A stretch of DNA of 64,000 bases from Rivibacter subsaxonicus (GTDB taxonomy: Bacteria > Pseudomonadota > Gammaproteobacteria > Burkholderiales > Burkholderiaceae_C). The DNA is taken from assembly GCF_004217215.1 (NCBI RefSeq), contig NZ_SHKP01000006.1, positions 434,001 to 498,000 on the forward strand, in the 5' to 3' direction. The notes under the pieces are model-generated. The model did not search any database. It was not told the DNA's origin and saw nothing but the letters and a program-made list of their open reading frames with translations. Below, piece by piece: positions 8,340-19,032 of the stretch. The position numbers were made by a program, and so were the translations under genes. Numbering within the stretch: position 1 is the first letter of the stretch; every line of letters begins with the position of its first letter.

Positions 8340-11018
8340 ATGAAAGCCGCCGAGATCCGCTCCACCTTCCTGAAGTACTTCGAGTCCAAGGGCCACCAGA
8401 TCGTGGCCTCGAGCCCCGTGGTGCCCGGCGACGACCCGACGCTGCTGTTCACCAACGCCGGGATGAACCAGTTCAAGGACGTCTTCCTCGGCTTCGACAA
8501 GCGGCCCTACAGCCGCGCTGCGACCAGCCAGAAGTGCATCCGCGCCGGCGGCAAGCACAACGACCTCGAGAACGTGGGCTACACGGCGCGCCACCACACC
8601 TTCTTCGAGATGCTCGGCAACTTCTCGTTCGGCGACTACTTCAAGCGCGACGCGATCAAGTTTGCGTGGGAGCTGCTGACGGTCGAGTTCAAGCTGCCGG
8701 CCGAGAGGCTCTGGGCCACCGTCTACGCCGAGGACGACGAGGCCTACGACATCTGGCTCAAGGAGATCGGCCTGCCGGCCGAGCGCATCGTGCGCATCGG
8801 CGACAACAAGGGCGCGCGCTACGCCTCCGACAACTTCTGGATGATGGGCGACACCGGCCCCTGCGGCCCGTGCTCGGAGATCTTCTTCGACCATGGCCCG
8901 GACGTGGCCGGCGGCCCGCCGGGCAGCCCGGACGAGGACGGCGACCGCTATATCGAGATCTGGAACAACGTCTTCATGCAGTTCAACCGGACTGAAGACG
9001 GCGTGATGCATCCGCTGCCCAAGCCCAGCGTCGACACCGGCATGGGCCTGGAGCGCATCACCGCGGTGATGCAGCATGTGCACAGCAACTACGAGATCGA
9101 CCTGTTCGTCGCGTTGCTGACGGCGGCCAAGAAGGCGGTCGATGCGGCCGGTGCCGGCGGACCTGGATCCGCCGCCGACGGCGGCGGGTGCGACAAGGAC
9201 TCCGCCTCGCTGAAGGTGATCGCCGACCACATCCGCGCCTGCTCGTTCACGATCGCCGACGGCGTGATCCCTGGCAACGAGGGCCGCGGCTACGTGCTGC
9301 GCCGCATCGCGCGCCGCGCGATCCGCCACGGCTACAAGCTCGGCGCGCGCAAGCCCTTCTTCCACACGCTGGTCGCTCCGCTGGCCGCCGAGATGGGCGG
9401 GGCCTATCCCGAACTGGCGCGCGACGCGCAGCGCATCACCGCGGTGCTCAAGACCGAGGAGGAGCGCTTCTTCCAGACCATCGCCAACGGCATGGAGATC
9501 CTGGAGTCGGCGCTCGTGGACGTTGAAACGGCGGGCACCAAGACCCTCGACGGCGAACTCGCCTTCAAGCTGCACGACACCTACGGCTTCCCGCTCGACC
9601 TCACGGCCGACGTCTGCCGCGAGCGCGGCGTCACGGTCGACGAGGCCGCGTTCAACCTGGCGATGAACCGCCAGCGCGAGCAGGCACGCGCCGCCGGCAA
9701 GTTCAAGATGGCGCAGGGCCTGGCCTACAGCGGCGTGGCCACCGCCTTCCACGGCTACGACGAGCTCACGCACGAGGGCGCCAAGGTCACGGCGCTGTAC
9801 CTCGACGGTGCACCGGTGCAGCAGGTCAATGCCGGCGACGACGCGGTGATCGTGCTCGACCACACGCCCTTCTACGCCGAGAGCGGCGGCCAGGTCGGCG
9901 ACACCGGCGAGCTGCGCAACGCCACCGCGCGGGTGCGCATCGAGGACACGACCAAGATCCAGGCCGATGTCTTCGGCCACCAGGGTCGGGTGCTCGAAGG
10001 CTCGATCAAGGTGGGCGACGCGCTCGCCGCCAAGGTCGACGCCGAAACGCGCGCCCGCACCGTGCGCAACCACAGCGCGACGCACCTGATGCACAAGGCG
10101 CTGCGCGAGGTGCTCGGCGCCCATGTGGCGCAGAAGGGCTCGCTGGTCAACGCCGAGCGCACCCGCTTCGACTTCAGCCACAACGCGCCGCTGAGCGACG
10201 ACGAGATCCGCCGCATCGAGCAGCAGGTCAACGCCGAGATCCTGGCCAACGCCGGCACGCAGGCGCGCGTGATGACTATCGACGACGCGCAGAAGCTCGG
10301 CGCGATGATGCTGTTCGGCGAGAAGTACGGCGACACGGTGCGCGTGCTCGACATCGGCAGCAGCCGCGAGCTGTGCGGCGGCGTGCACGTGCAGCGCACC
10401 GGCGACATCGGCCTGTTCAAGATCGTCGCCGAGGGCGGCGTCGCGGCCGGCGTGCGCCGGGTCGAGGCGGTCACCGGCGCCGGCGCGCTGGCCTATCTGC
10501 AGTCGCTCGAGGGCACCGTCTCGCATCTGGCCGGCAGCCTCAAGGTGACGCCGGCCGAGCTGGAGCCGCGCGTCGCGGCGGTGCTCGAACAGGTGCGTGC
10601 GCTCGAGAAGGAAATTGCCGCGCTCAAGGGCAAGCTGGCCTCGGCCCAGGGCGACGAGCTGATGGCGCAGGCAGTCGACGTCGGCGGCCTCAAGGTGCTG
10701 GCGGCGCGTCTCGAAGGCGCCGATGCGAAGACCTTGCGCGACACCATGGACAAGCTCAAGGACAAGCTCAAGAGCGCGGCGATCGTGCTGGCGGCGGTCG
10801 ATGGCGACAAGGTGCAGCTGGCGGCCGGCGTCACCGCCGATGTGCTGGCCAACACCGCCGGCAAGCTCAAGGCCGGCGAGCTGGTCAACTTCGTCGCCCA
10901 GCAGGTCGGCGGCAAGGGCGGCGGCAAGCCGGACCTGGCGATGGCCGGCGGCACCGACGCCAGCAAGCTGGCGCAGGCGCTGGCCTCGGTGCGCGGCTGG
11001 GTCGCCGAGCGTGTCTGA
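8340..11018 (+). CDS. alaS: Alanyl-tRNA synthetase
   Basis: An 892-residue cytoplasmic enzyme that charges tRNA-Ala. The class II core is at the N terminus ([20 protein letters not shown], then [13 protein letters not shown]), the editing domain carries the zinc motifs [12 protein letters not shown] and later [13 protein letters not shown], and a C-Ala domain with a coiled-coil-like segment ([20 protein letters not shown]) and a [12 protein letters not shown] ending follows. The start is the ATG of MKAAEIRS, the canonical AlaS beginning; an in-frame upstream codon would add an atypical arginine-rich leader. A glycine-rich insertion of roughly 15-18 residues with a Cys (near bases 9149-9200) sits where the family normally has a short linker before the SLRVIADHIR-type motif. 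A terminator follows the stop. Confidence 0.97.
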   Translation: MKAAEIRSTFLKYFESKGHQIVASSPVVPGDDPTLLFTNAGMNQFKDVFLGFDKRPYSRAATSQKCIRAGGKHNDLENVGYTARHHTFFEMLGNFSFGDYFKRDAIKFAWELLTVEFKLPAERLWATVYAEDDEAYDIWLKEIGLPAERIVRIGDNKGARYASDNFWMMGDTGPCGPCSEIFFDHGPDVAGGPPGSPDEDGDRYIEIWNNVFMQFNRTEDGVMHPLPKPSVDTGMGLERITAVMQHVHSNYEIDLFVALLTAAKKAVDAAGAGGPGSAADGGGCDKDSASLKVIADHIRACSFTIADGVIPGNEGRGYVLRRIARRAIRHGYKLGARKPFFHTLVAPLAAEMGGAYPELARDAQRITAVLKTEEERFFQTIANGMEILESALVDVETAGTKTLDGELAFKLHDTYGFPLDLTADVCRERGVTVDEAAFNLAMNRQREQARAAGKFKMAQGLAYSGVATAFHGYDELTHEGAKVTALYLDGAPVQQVNAGDDAVIVLDHTPFYAESGGQVGDTGELRNATARVRIEDTTKIQADVFGHQGRVLEGSIKVGDALAAKVDAETRARTVRNHSATHLMHKALREVLGAHVAQKGSLVNAERTRFDFSHNAPLSDDEIRRIEQQVNAEILANAGTQARVMTIDDAQKLGAMMLFGEKYGDTVRVLDIGSSRELCGGVHVQRTGDIGLFKIVAEGGVAAGVRRVEAVTGAGALAYLQSLEGTVSHLAGSLKVTPAELEPRVAAVLEQVRALEKEIAALKGKLASAQGDELMAQAVDVGGLKVLAARLEGADAKTLRDTMDKLKDKLKSAAIVLAAVDGDKVQLAAGVTADVLANTAGKLKAGELVNFVAQQVGGKGGGKPDLAMAGGTDASKLAQALASVRGWVAERV

Positions 11019-11038
11019 TTGACCACGACCCGATCCCG

Positions 11039-11064
11039 AGGGGCGCTGCGGCGCCCCTTCTTCA
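11039..11064 (+). terminator. Terminator after alaS
   Basis: Stem AGGGGCGC/GCGCCCCT with a TGCG loop and a short pyrimidine tail (TCTTC). It separates alaS from the next operon, whose first start codon is only 17 nt beyond the tail. Confidence 0.65.
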
Positions 11065-11080
11065 TGGCAGCATCGCCGGC

Positions 11081-11608
11081 ATGAACGACGCGCTCATCAT
11101 CCGCCGCGTGACCCTCGACGACGCCGCCGCCGTGGCGCGCGTGATGGGCGACCCGGGCATCTATCCTGGCCTGATGCAGATCCCGTACACCAGCGTCGAG
11201 CTGTGGCGTGAGCGCCTGGCCAAGCCGCTGCAACCGCCCGAGCTGATGCTGCTGGCCGAGCGCGCCGGCGAGGTGCTCGGCACCTGCGGGCTGCACCCGG
11301 TGCATCCCTCGGTGCGGCGCCGGCACGCGATGATCCTCGGCATCTCGGTGCTGCCGCAGGCGCAGCGCCAGGGTGTGGGCAGCGCGCTGATGCAGGCGCT
11401 GTGCGACTACGCCGACCGCTGGGCGCATGTGCTGCGACTCGAACTCAACGTCTACTGCGACAACGCGCCGGCGATCGCGCTCTACCGCAAGCACGGTTTC
11501 GAGATCGAGGGCACGCACCGTGCCTACGCGCTGCGCGACGGCGCCTACGTCGACTCGCACTCGATGGCGCGGCTGCACCCGAACCCGCCGCAACTGCCGG
11601 CGCGCTGA
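11081..11608 (+). CDS. GNAT-family N-acetyltransferase
   Basis: A 175-residue GNAT protein. The acetyl-CoA-binding motif A is visible as LGISVLPQAQRQGVGSALMQ (Q-x-x-G-V-G), followed by LRLELNVYCDNAPAIALYRKHGFEIEGT, which is the B motif typical of small-molecule acetyltransferases of the PhnO/YhhY-like type. The substrate is unknown. It is the first gene of a four-gene run; its TGA overlaps the next ATG (TGATG), so it is probably translated together with the monooxygenase. No good ribosome site precedes its ATG. Confidence 0.88.
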   Translation: MNDALIIRRVTLDDAAAVARVMGDPGIYPGLMQIPYTSVELWRERLAKPLQPPELMLLAERAGEVLGTCGLHPVHPSVRRRHAMILGISVLPQAQRQGVGSALMQALCDYADRWAHVLRLELNVYCDNAPAIALYRKHGFEIEGTHRAYALRDGAYVDSHSMARLHPNPPQLPAR

Positions 11609-13098
11609 TGGAGCTCGCCCCCAGCGCCGGCGACACCACGCCGGCCCACCACGACGTCATCATCATCGGCACCGGCTTTGCCGGCCTCGGCATGGCGATG
11701 CGGCTGCGGCGCGATGGCGTCGAGGACTTCGTGCTGCTCGAACGCGCGGCCGAACTGGGCGGCACCTGGCGCGACAACACCTACCCTGGTTGTGCCTGCG
11801 ACGTGCCCTCGCATCTCTACAGCTACTCCTTCGAGCCCAACCCGCGCTGGAGCCGCATGTACTCGGGCTGGAGCGAGATCCTCGACTACCTCAAGGGCTG
11901 CGCGCACCGGCACGGCCTGCTGCCGCACATCCGCTTCAACGCCGAGGTGGTCGAGGCGCGCTGGGACGAAGAACATGCGCTGTGGCGGGTGCGCTGCGCC
12001 GACGGCCGCCGCTTCGAGGCGCCGGTGCTGGTGCCGGCGATGGGCGCGTTGAGCAACCCGGCCTTCGCCGACATTCCCGGGCGCGACAGCTTTGCCGGCC
12101 CGAGCTTCCACTCGGCGCACTGGCGCCACGACCTGCCGCTCGACGGGCTGCGCGTGGCCGTGATCGGCAGCGGCGCGAGCGCGGTCCAGTTCCTGCCGCG
12201 GATCGCGGCCGGCGCGGCGCGCGTCGACTACTACCAGCGCACGCCACCCTGGGTGCTGCCCAAGCCCGATCGCGCGATCGCGCCGGCCGAACAGGAGCGC
12301 TTCGAGCGCCAGCCCTGGCGCCAGCGCCTCTGGCGCTTCGGCATCTACTGGGCGCTGGAGTCGCGCGTGCTGCTGTTCCTGCGCGGGCCAAGGGTCATGA
12401 AGCTGCTCGGCAGCCTGGTGAAGAAGGAGATCGCACGCCGCATCGACGACCCCGCGCTGCGCGCGAAGATCACGCCCGGCTACACGCCCGGCTGCAAGCG
12501 CATCCTGATCGCCAACGACTACTACCCTGCGTTGGCGCGGTCCAACGTGCAGGTGATCACCGAGCCGATCCGTGGCATCACCGAGCGAGGTGTCGTTGGC
12601 GACGTCGAGCGCGAGGTCGACGTGATCATCCACGCCACCGGCTTCAAGGTGCAGGAGGGCGTGCCGCCGGGCATGTTCTTCGGCCGCGACGGCCTCGATC
12701 TGGGCGAGCGCTGGGCCGGGCAGGGCGGCCCGCAGGCCTACCTCGGCAGCTGCATCAACGGCTTCCCCAACCTGTTCATGCTGGTCGGTCCCAACACTGG
12801 GCTCGGCCACAGCTCGATGATCTTCATGATCGAGTCGCAGATCGAGTTCGTCATGCAGGCCCTGCGCGCGCTGCGCCAGGGCCGCGCGCGCAGCCTCGAG
12901 GTGAAGGCCGAGGTCGAGGCCGGCTACAACGAGGGCCTGCGCCGCCGGCTCGGACGCACGGTGTGGGCAAGCGGCTGCCGCAGCTGGTATCTCAACGCGA
13001 GCGGCCGCAACACCGCGCTGTGGCCGGGCTCGACCTTCGCGTTCCGACGGCTCACCCGGCGCTTTAGGGCCGAACAGTTCCACCCACCGTCGTCATGA
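11608..13098 (+). CDS. Baeyer-Villiger-type flavin monooxygenase
   Basis: A 496-residue FAD/NADPH enzyme expected to insert oxygen next to a ketone, giving an ester or lactone. The FAD Rossmann motif is G21-T-G23-FA-G26, the Baeyer-Villiger fingerprint FxGxxxHxxxW is present as F162-A-G164-PSF-H168-SAH-W172, and a second nucleotide-binding motif reads AVIGSGASAVQ. The C-terminal NTGLGHSSMIFMIESQ is typical of the EthA/MymA side of the family. The start overlaps the acetyltransferase stop and the stop overlaps the start of the hydrolase (ATGA). The order monooxygenase-hydrolase-SDR parallels mymA-lipR-Rv3085 of Mycobacterium, which supports a role in oxidising hydrophobic ketones or modifying lipids. 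Confidence 0.92.
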   Translation: MELAPSAGDTTPAHHDVIIIGTGFAGLGMAMRLRRDGVEDFVLLERAAELGGTWRDNTYPGCACDVPSHLYSYSFEPNPRWSRMYSGWSEILDYLKGCAHRHGLLPHIRFNAEVVEARWDEEHALWRVRCADGRRFEAPVLVPAMGALSNPAFADIPGRDSFAGPSFHSAHWRHDLPLDGLRVAVIGSGASAVQFLPRIAAGAARVDYYQRTPPWVLPKPDRAIAPAEQERFERQPWRQRLWRFGIYWALESRVLLFLRGPRVMKLLGSLVKKEIARRIDDPALRAKITPGYTPGCKRILIANDYYPALARSNVQVITEPIRGITERGVVGDVEREVDVIIHATGFKVQEGVPPGMFFGRDGLDLGERWAGQGGPQAYLGSCINGFPNLFMLVGPNTGLGHSSMIFMIESQIEFVMQALRALRQGRARSLEVKAEVEAGYNEGLRRRLGRTVWASGCRSWYLNASGRNTALWPGSTFAFRRLTRRFRAEQFHPPSS

Positions 13099-14192
13099 GC
13101 CTCACCGCCTCGGTCATCAACTTCTACCTGCGCCGCAAGGTCAAGCGCAAGCCCGGTCAGGCGCTGGTGGTGGCCGAGATCCGCGCCGACATGAGGAAGC
13201 TCTCGGCGCGCCACCGGCCCAAGCTGCCCAAAGGCGTGAGCTGCACACCCTACGCCGCCGACCCGGCCACCGGCGCGCCAGGCGGCGAGGTGCTGAGCGT
13301 GGCCGAGCCGGGCTTCACGCTGCTCTACCTCCGCGGTGGCGGCTACTTCTTCTGCGACCTCGACTCGCATCGTCCGGTCTGCGCGCTGCTGGCCCACCTG
13401 TGCCGGACACGGGTGGTCGCGGTCGACTACCGGCTCGCGCCCGAGCACCCGTTTCCGGCCGCGCTCGACGACGCGCTCGCCGCTTACCGTGCGCTGCTGG
13501 CCGAGGGCACGCCGGCACACCGCATCGCCATTGCCGGCGACTCGGCCGGCGGCGGCTTGGCGCTGGCCTGCCTGCTCGCCGCGCGCGACGCCGGCCTGCC
13601 GCTGCCGGCCGCGGCGCTGCTGTTCTCGCCCTGGACCGATCTCGCCTGCACCGGCTCGACGCTGCGAACCAACACCGAGAGCGACGTCATGTTCCGCGGC
13701 GAGCAACTCGCCGAGGCCACGGCCTTCTACCTGAACGGTCATGACCCGCTCGATCCGCTGGTCTCGCCGCTCTACGGCGACCTGCGCGGCCTGCCGCGGC
13801 TGCAGGTGCATGCCAGCCAGCACGAGGTGCTGCTGGCCGATTCGACCCGGCTGGTCGACGCCGCGCGCCGCCATGGCGTCTGGGCCGAGCTGCTGCTGCG
13901 GCCCAGGCTGCCGCATGTGTGGCCGATCTTCGTGATGCTGCCCGAGGCGATGGCCTCGCTGAAGCAGGGCCGCGACTTCCTGCTGCAGGCGCTGGCCGAC
14001 GCCCAGGCGGCCGTGACCGCTGCGTCTGTCGAGCCCTCGGCGACCGAACTGCCGGTCGACTCGCCACCGTCGATGCCGGAACTGGTGGCGGCCGATCTTG
14101 CGGGCGCAGCAGAGGCCTTGGCGACGATCGCCGTGGCCGAGGCCGGCGAGGCGGCGCCAGCTGAGCCAAGTCCCGAGGCACGACAGCCATGA
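13095..14192 (+). CDS. HSL-family alpha/beta hydrolase, atypical active site
   Basis: A 365-residue hydrolase of the hormone-sensitive-lipase (bacterial family IV) type. The nucleophile elbow GDSAGGG has Ser150 and the catalytic His is H274 in LPHVW. Two key places are unusual: the oxyanion HGGG is RGGG (Arg80), and the strand that normally supplies the catalytic Asp reads HASQHEVLLADS, with His243 where D/E-rich family members have Asp. Residues after about 315 form an Ala/Glu-rich tail of low complexity not needed for the fold. It is coupled by ATGA overlaps to both neighbours, so it probably hydrolyses the ester made by the monooxygenase upstream. Whether the altered motifs still allow catalysis is uncertain. 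Confidence 0.87.
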   Translation: MSLTASVINFYLRRKVKRKPGQALVVAEIRADMRKLSARHRPKLPKGVSCTPYAADPATGAPGGEVLSVAEPGFTLLYLRGGGYFFCDLDSHRPVCALLAHLCRTRVVAVDYRLAPEHPFPAALDDALAAYRALLAEGTPAHRIAIAGDSAGGGLALACLLAARDAGLPLPAAALLFSPWTDLACTGSTLRTNTESDVMFRGEQLAEATAFYLNGHDPLDPLVSPLYGDLRGLPRLQVHASQHEVLLADSTRLVDAARRHGVWAELLLRPRLPHVWPIFVMLPEAMASLKQGRDFLLQALADAQAAVTAASVEPSATELPVDSPPSMPELVAADLAGAAEALATIAVAEAGEAAPAEPSPEARQP

Positions 14193-15103
14193 GCCGTGAC
14201 TTCCGCGGCGAGGTGGCCGCTATCACCGGCGCTGCCTCCGGCATGGGTCGCGCGCTGGCGCTCGAGCTCGCACGGCGCGGCTGCGAGCTGGCACTGAGCG
14301 ATGTCGATGCGGCCGGGCTGGAAGAGACCACGCGGCTGGTGGCTGCCGAGGCGCCACAGCTCCGCTGCACCAGCACGCAGGTCGACGTTGCCGACCGAGC
14401 AGTGGTCGAGGCCTGGGCCGCGCAGGTGATGGTCGACCACGGCCGCGTCAACCTGCTCTTCAACAACGCCGGCGTCGCGCTCGGCGCGCCGTTGGCGAAC
14501 GTGCGGCCGGAGGACTTCCATTGGGTCTTCGGCATCAACTTCTGGGGCGTGGTGCATGGCACCCAGGCCTTCCTGCCGCATCTGCAGGCGAGCGCGCGCG
14601 AGAGCGGCGTGAGGGGCCATGTGATCAACACCTCGAGCCTGTTCGGCCTGCTCGCGATGCCGGCCAACGGCGCCTACAACGCCACCAAGTTCGCGGTGCG
14701 CGGCTACACCGAGGCGCTGCGCATGGAGCTCGATTTGACGGGCACGCCGGTCAGCGCCACCTGCGTGCACCCCGGCGGCGTGCGCACCGCGATCGCGCGC
14801 TCGGCACGCATGGACGCCAGCACCGAGGCGCTGGTCGGCATGCCGGTCGAGCAGGCCCGGGCGCACTTCGACCGGCTGCTCGCCACCACCAGCGCCGAGC
14901 GCGCAGCCCGGGAGATCCTGCGCGGCGTGCAGCGCAACGCGCGGCGGGTGCTGGTGGGACCGGACGCGAAGTTGCTCGATCTCCTCGTGCGGCTGCTCGG
15001 CAGCGCTTACCAGCCGGTGCTCGTGTGGTTCGCGCGGCGCTCGGTGCGCGCGCAACGACCACAGGCTTCGACTCAGCCGCCGCCCTCGCGCAGCGCCAGG
15101 TAG
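14189..15103 (+). CDS. Short-chain dehydrogenase/reductase
   Basis: A 304-residue classical SDR. The cofactor motif TGAASGMG spans residues 13-20, an NNAG motif follows the fourth strand, and the catalytic set is NTSS with Y163-x3-K167 in YNATK. It interconverts an alcohol and a ketone with NAD(H) or NADP(H); Asp in LALSDVDA after the second strand favours NAD(H). The start overlaps the hydrolase stop, making it the last gene of the acetyltransferase-monooxygenase-hydrolase-SDR operon, where it could supply the ketone. Its 3-prime end overlaps the convergent sigma-factor gene by about 30 nt. Confidence 0.92.
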   Translation: MSRDFRGEVAAITGAASGMGRALALELARRGCELALSDVDAAGLEETTRLVAAEAPQLRCTSTQVDVADRAVVEAWAAQVMVDHGRVNLLFNNAGVALGAPLANVRPEDFHWVFGINFWGVVHGTQAFLPHLQASARESGVRGHVINTSSLFGLLAMPANGAYNATKFAVRGYTEALRMELDLTGTPVSATCVHPGGVRTAIARSARMDASTEALVGMPVEQARAHFDRLLATTSAERAAREILRGVQRNARRVLVGPDAKLLDLLVRLLGSAYQPVLVWFARRSVRAQRPQASTQPPPSRSAR

Positions 15104-15654
15104 AGGAAGCTGCGCGCCTTGTCCCAGCGCCGGCGCACGGTGCGCTCGCTGATGCCGAGCAACTCGGCGATCTCGGCCTCGTCGTAGCCGCCGAAGAAGC
15201 GCATCTCGACCAGCTCGGCCAGGTCGGCGTCGATCGCCTCGAGGCCGGCCAGCGCCTCGTGCACGTCGAGCGCCTGCGTGTCTGCGGTCTGCGCCGCCGG
15301 GGGCAGGGCGTCGTCGCCGTCGAGCGTGACGCGGTCGAGGTCGCCGCCACGGCGTTGTGCGCCAATCGCACGCGCGTCGTCGACGATGATGTTGCGCATC
15401 GTCTTGGCGGCGTAGGTGAAGAAGTGCTTTCGGTCCTCGAGCTGCAGTTGCGAGGCGCTGACCAGGCGCAGGAAGCTTTCGTGGACCAGCGTCGTCGTGC
15501 CCATGTCCTCGGCGCTGCCCTGGGCGTAGAGACGGGCATGAGCCACGCGCCGCAGCTGCGGGTAGAGCGCCTCGTAGATGGCGTCGAGCGCGACCCGGTC
15601 GCCGTCGGCGGCCAGGCGCAACAGCTGGGTGATCGGCGGTGTGCTGGTTCCCAT
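15073..15654 (-). CDS. ECF-type RNA polymerase sigma factor
   Basis: A 193-residue extracytoplasmic-function sigma factor. Region 2 is seen in LYPQLRRVAHARLYAQGSAED through FFTYAAKTMRNIIVDDARA, and region 4 in AELVEMRFFGGYDEAEIAELLGISERTVRRRWDKAR, the promoter -35 binding helix-turn-helix. It belongs to the ECF group commonly encoded beside PknB-like Ser/Thr kinases in place of an anti-sigma factor. The start at MGTSTPP is preferred because the upstream extension is an arginine-rich non-coding translation. It is divergent from the kinase gene with 121 bp between the two starts, so phosphorylation by that kinase is the likely control. Confidence 0.92.
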   Translation of the reverse strand: MGTSTPPITQLLRLAADGDRVALDAIYEALYPQLRRVAHARLYAQGSAEDMGTTTLVHESFLRLVSASQLQLEDRKHFFTYAAKTMRNIIVDDARAIGAQRRGGDLDRVTLDGDDALPPAAQTADTQALDVHEALAGLEAIDADLAELVEMRFFGGYDEAEIAELLGISERTVRRRWDKARSFLYLALREGGG

Positions 15655-15775
15655 CGTCGGGCCAGAGCGTAGCCGGCACCGACCCGACTTGCCAGCCTCG
15701 CCGTGCCGGCACCGAGGCCGGGCCTTGCGGCGGAGCCGACGCCTCCTATGCTCACGGCATCGGAGGGACTTCCGC

Positions 15776-18532
<2,757 letters not shown>

Positions 18533-18546
18533 ACCAGGAGCTCAAG

Positions 18547-18705
18547 ATGGGATTCATCGACATGCATCCGTGTGCGCTCGGCATCTCGGGCAGCGCCGCG
18601 GCAGGCACACCCGCTCCGATGCCGCCGCCCCCCGGTCCATCGCGCGGGGTGCCGCAAAGAGCGCCGGTCGAGCCCGCAAAGGGGCCGCCGAAGGCGCCCG
18701 CCTGA
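18547..18705 (+). CDS. 52-residue proline-rich small protein, unknown
   Basis: A small gene of 53 codons starting MGFIDMHPCALGISG. It has a perfect AGGAG (18536-18540) six nt before its ATG and starts 14 nt after the kinase stop, which argues that it is translated as the last gene of the kinase unit. The first 20 residues contain one Cys and a GISGSAAAG run; the rest is rich in Pro, Ala and basic residues (PMPPPPGPSRG, EPAKGPPKAP). I recognise no family. It is too short and low in complexity for a catalytic protein; a kinase target, a partner of the sensor region or a secreted peptide are possible. The frame could also be chance coding in GC-rich DNA, but the ribosome site makes that less likely. 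Confidence 0.6.
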   Translation: MGFIDMHPCALGISGSAAAGTPAPMPPPPGPSRGVPQRAPVEPAKGPPKAPA

Positions 18706-18725
18706 GGCCGTCGGCTGATCCACCC

Positions 18726-18747
18726 GGCTCCCTCCGTAGGGGGAGCC
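18726..18747. terminator. Hairpin after the kinase/small-gene unit
   Basis: GGCTCCC/GGGAGCC inverted repeat with an 8-nt loop, 20 nt after the small gene. There is no T-run, so termination may be weak or Rho-assisted. Confidence 0.4.
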
Positions 18748-18825
18748 TGTCCGGTTTGGCGTCGTGCTCGCGTATGTGGGTCAGGAACGGTCGAAGTGAA
18801 CGTTCCACCCCATACGGAGCACGCC

Positions 18826-19032
18826 ATGTTTCACAACGAATTCTCGAATCGCGCTGGCCAGACCGACGAGTTCCTGACCCGCACGCTGCTCGGCAGCGTG
18901 GCGATGCTGCTGGTGGTGTGCCTGGTGTCGTGGACGACCGAGCCCGGCTCGCCCGACGCGCAGCAACTCGCGCAGACGCCGAACTACGCGCCGCCGCAGG
19001 TCGTCAGTCAGCTCGAGCCGGTGCTGCCCTGA
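18826..19032 (+). CDS. Small single-span membrane protein, unknown
   Basis: A 68-residue protein starting MFHNEFSNRAGQTDEFL, with one strongly hydrophobic span (about residues 21-37, LLGSVAMLLVVCLVSW) and a polar, proline-containing tail. GGAG at 18816-18819 is six nt before the ATG and fixes the start. The N-terminal half is acidic and polar, the C-terminal tail uncharged. No family is recognised. Its last 25 nt overlap the 3-prime end of the convergent mltB gene. It could be a small envelope factor, but nothing beyond the span is informative. Confidence 0.65.
   Translation: MFHNEFSNRAGQTDEFLTRTLLGSVAMLLVVCLVSWTTEPGSPDAQQLAQTPNYAPPQVVSQLEPVLP

Noticed and set aside
8190-10526. Minus-strand open frame of some 780 codons extending upstream from gabD through alaS
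   Set aside because: It is antisense to alaS, rich in Arg, Ala, Val and His runs, and has no family motifs; GC-rich third positions leave the opposite strand open.
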